Positions 8,210 to 8,773 of a stretch of 8,773 nt of DNA are shown here, piece after piece. Under the pieces are notes generated by a model. It saw nothing but the letters and a program-made list of their open reading frames with translations. It was not told the DNA's origin and ran no database searches. The stretch lies in contig CALMDL010000179.1 of NCBI GenBank assembly GCA_937864995.1, positions 1 to 8,773 of the forward strand, given 5' to 3'. Origin of the DNA: an uncultured Candidatus Altimarinota bacterium (GTDB taxonomy: Bacteria > Patescibacteriota > Gracilibacteria > BD1-5 > UBA6164). Numbering within the stretch: the first letter of the stretch is position 1; each line of letters starts with the position of its first letter. A program made the position numbers and the translations under genes.

Positions 8210-8764
8210 ATGACAGAAAATAATAAAAAACTTTTTCCTAAATTAAAGAAAAAGTTGAAATGATTTATAACTGATGAGAGTTGAAAAATCAGTAAAAAGG
8301 ATGCTTTAGGTTTAAGTGCTTGAGCAATTCTTTTAGGCTCTGTTGATGAAGTTAATGCAGTAGCACATGCAAGCTGATCTCATGTTAGTGGTAATACTAC
8401 AGCTTGTAGTACTACTTGAACACGGTGACATGCAAATTGAGCTGCTGCTCATTGAAGTTCTCAATATACACATAGTAATAATTCTTGACATGCAAGTTGA
8501 GATCCATGACATGTAAGTGTAAATTGATGTACTCCAATTATAGGTACTATGAGTCATGTTATAACTGCACATTCAAGCTGAATAGTAAATTGACATTATA
8601 GTTGAACTCCAAATTGATGACATGCTAACTGATTATGATTATGACCTGCAACGCATGTTAGTTGAGATCCAACACATGGTTCACATGGTTCACATGGTTC
8701 GCATGGTTCACATGGTTCGCATGGTTCACATGGTTCGCATGGTTCGCATGGTAGTAGACGGTAA
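8210..8764 (+). CDS. hxsA: His-Xaa-Ser repeat precursor peptide HxsA
   Basis: A 184-residue precursor. Residues 1-31 are a Lys-rich leader with GFITDESGKISKKD (18-31). A hydrophobic stretch ALGLSAGAILLGSV (32-45) follows, then DEVNAVA, with a signal-peptidase-like AVA|H boundary at 52/53. The mature part has 21 histidines: a degenerate zone (53-155) with H-x-S or H-x-N at 53, 58, 74, 81, 88, 94, 101, 121, 129, 138 and 149, then nine perfect His-Gly-Ser units (156-182) and a terminal Arg-Arg. There are two cysteines (C66, C107). Glycine makes up 34 of 184 residues, 21 of them TGA-encoded, so under the standard code the product would end after 17 residues. The gene follows hxsB by 29 bp. It is presumably exported after modification by HxsB. 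The function of Hxs products is unknown to me. Confidence 0.85.
8489..8683 (+). repeat. Diverged duplicate of an H-[AV]-S-G-D-P-x-H block in hxsA
   Basis: Two ten-residue blocks in the precursor match: HASGDPGHVS (8489-8518) and HVSGDPTHGS (8654-8683). They share the DNA string AGTTGAGATCCA. They look like old copies of one unit that duplicated within the gene; the second leads directly into the perfect triplet array. The 135 bases between hold looser H-x-S/N motifs. Confidence 0.6.
8675..8755 (+). repeat. Nine tandem 9-bp units encoding His-Gly-Ser
   Basis: Nine in-frame copies of CATGGTTCR, the last ending in AGT. The third codon alternates between TCA and TCG without a strict rule (units 3, 5, 7 and 8 are TCG). 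Histidine is always CAT and glycine always GGT. The array is locally GC-rich compared with the surrounding DNA and is followed by two Arg codons and the stop. Near-identity of units suggests recent expansion by slippage, so copy number may vary between strains. Confidence 0.95.
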
Positions 8765-8773
8765 AATATTTTT

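Noticed and set aside
8333..8572. Reverse-strand open frame opposite hxsA (Ser/Thr/Met/Cys-rich)
   Set aside because: Its composition is the reverse complement of the His/Gly/Ser repeats; no start context or homology.
8675..8755. The short regular repeats as a CRISPR array
   Set aside because: Units are 9 bp with no spacers, in frame with an open reading frame, and encode His-Gly-Ser; this is a coding repeat.

Overview
The window comes from a bacterium that reads TGA as glycine (translation table 25), as known in the candidate phyla Absconditabacteria (SR1) and Gracilibacteria (BD1-5). The proof is in the sequence. Translated with TGA=Gly, every gene runs through to a TAA stop and invariant glycines of F1-ATPase fall on TGA. 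Examples are two glycines of the beta-subunit P-loop (residues 150-157, GGAGVGKT) and both glycines of the GGE motif in a radical SAM enzyme. Tryptophan is still TGG. The DNA is very AT-rich, all genes are on the + strand, all stops are TAA, and no start codon has a recognisable Shine-Dalgarno sequence. I cannot tell SR1 from Gracilibacteria from this window alone.

Positions 1-5856 hold the distal part of an F-type ATP synthase operon: atpE (3' end only), atpF, atpH, atpA, atpG, an inserted gene for a small two-helix membrane protein, atpD and atpC. A strong intrinsic terminator closes it. The delta subunit is unusually short. The membrane protein has its own promoter-like sequence and splits the usually contiguous atpG-atpD pair.

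Positions 5857-8773 hold a second unit, which I identify as a His-Xaa-Ser (Hxs) peptide-maturation system. It contains an HxsD-family protein with a long acidic tail, a 65-residue second HxsD-like protein, an SPASM-type radical SAM maturase (HxsB) and a 184-residue precursor (HxsA). The precursor has a leader ending in an AVA|HAS boundary, a degenerate His-x-Ser/Asn region, and a C-terminal run of nine perfect His-Gly-Ser units. The likely scheme is that the HxsD-type proteins assist HxsB, which modifies the His-x-Ser sites of HxsA. The chemistry is not known from the sequence. No second radical SAM gene (hxsC) is in the window, but the window ends 9 bases after hxsA.

The most interesting content is this Hxs system in a TGA=Gly organism. 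Its precursor is extremely glycine-rich, and 21 of its 34 glycine codons are the reassigned TGA, while all nine glycines in the perfect repeat are GGT.
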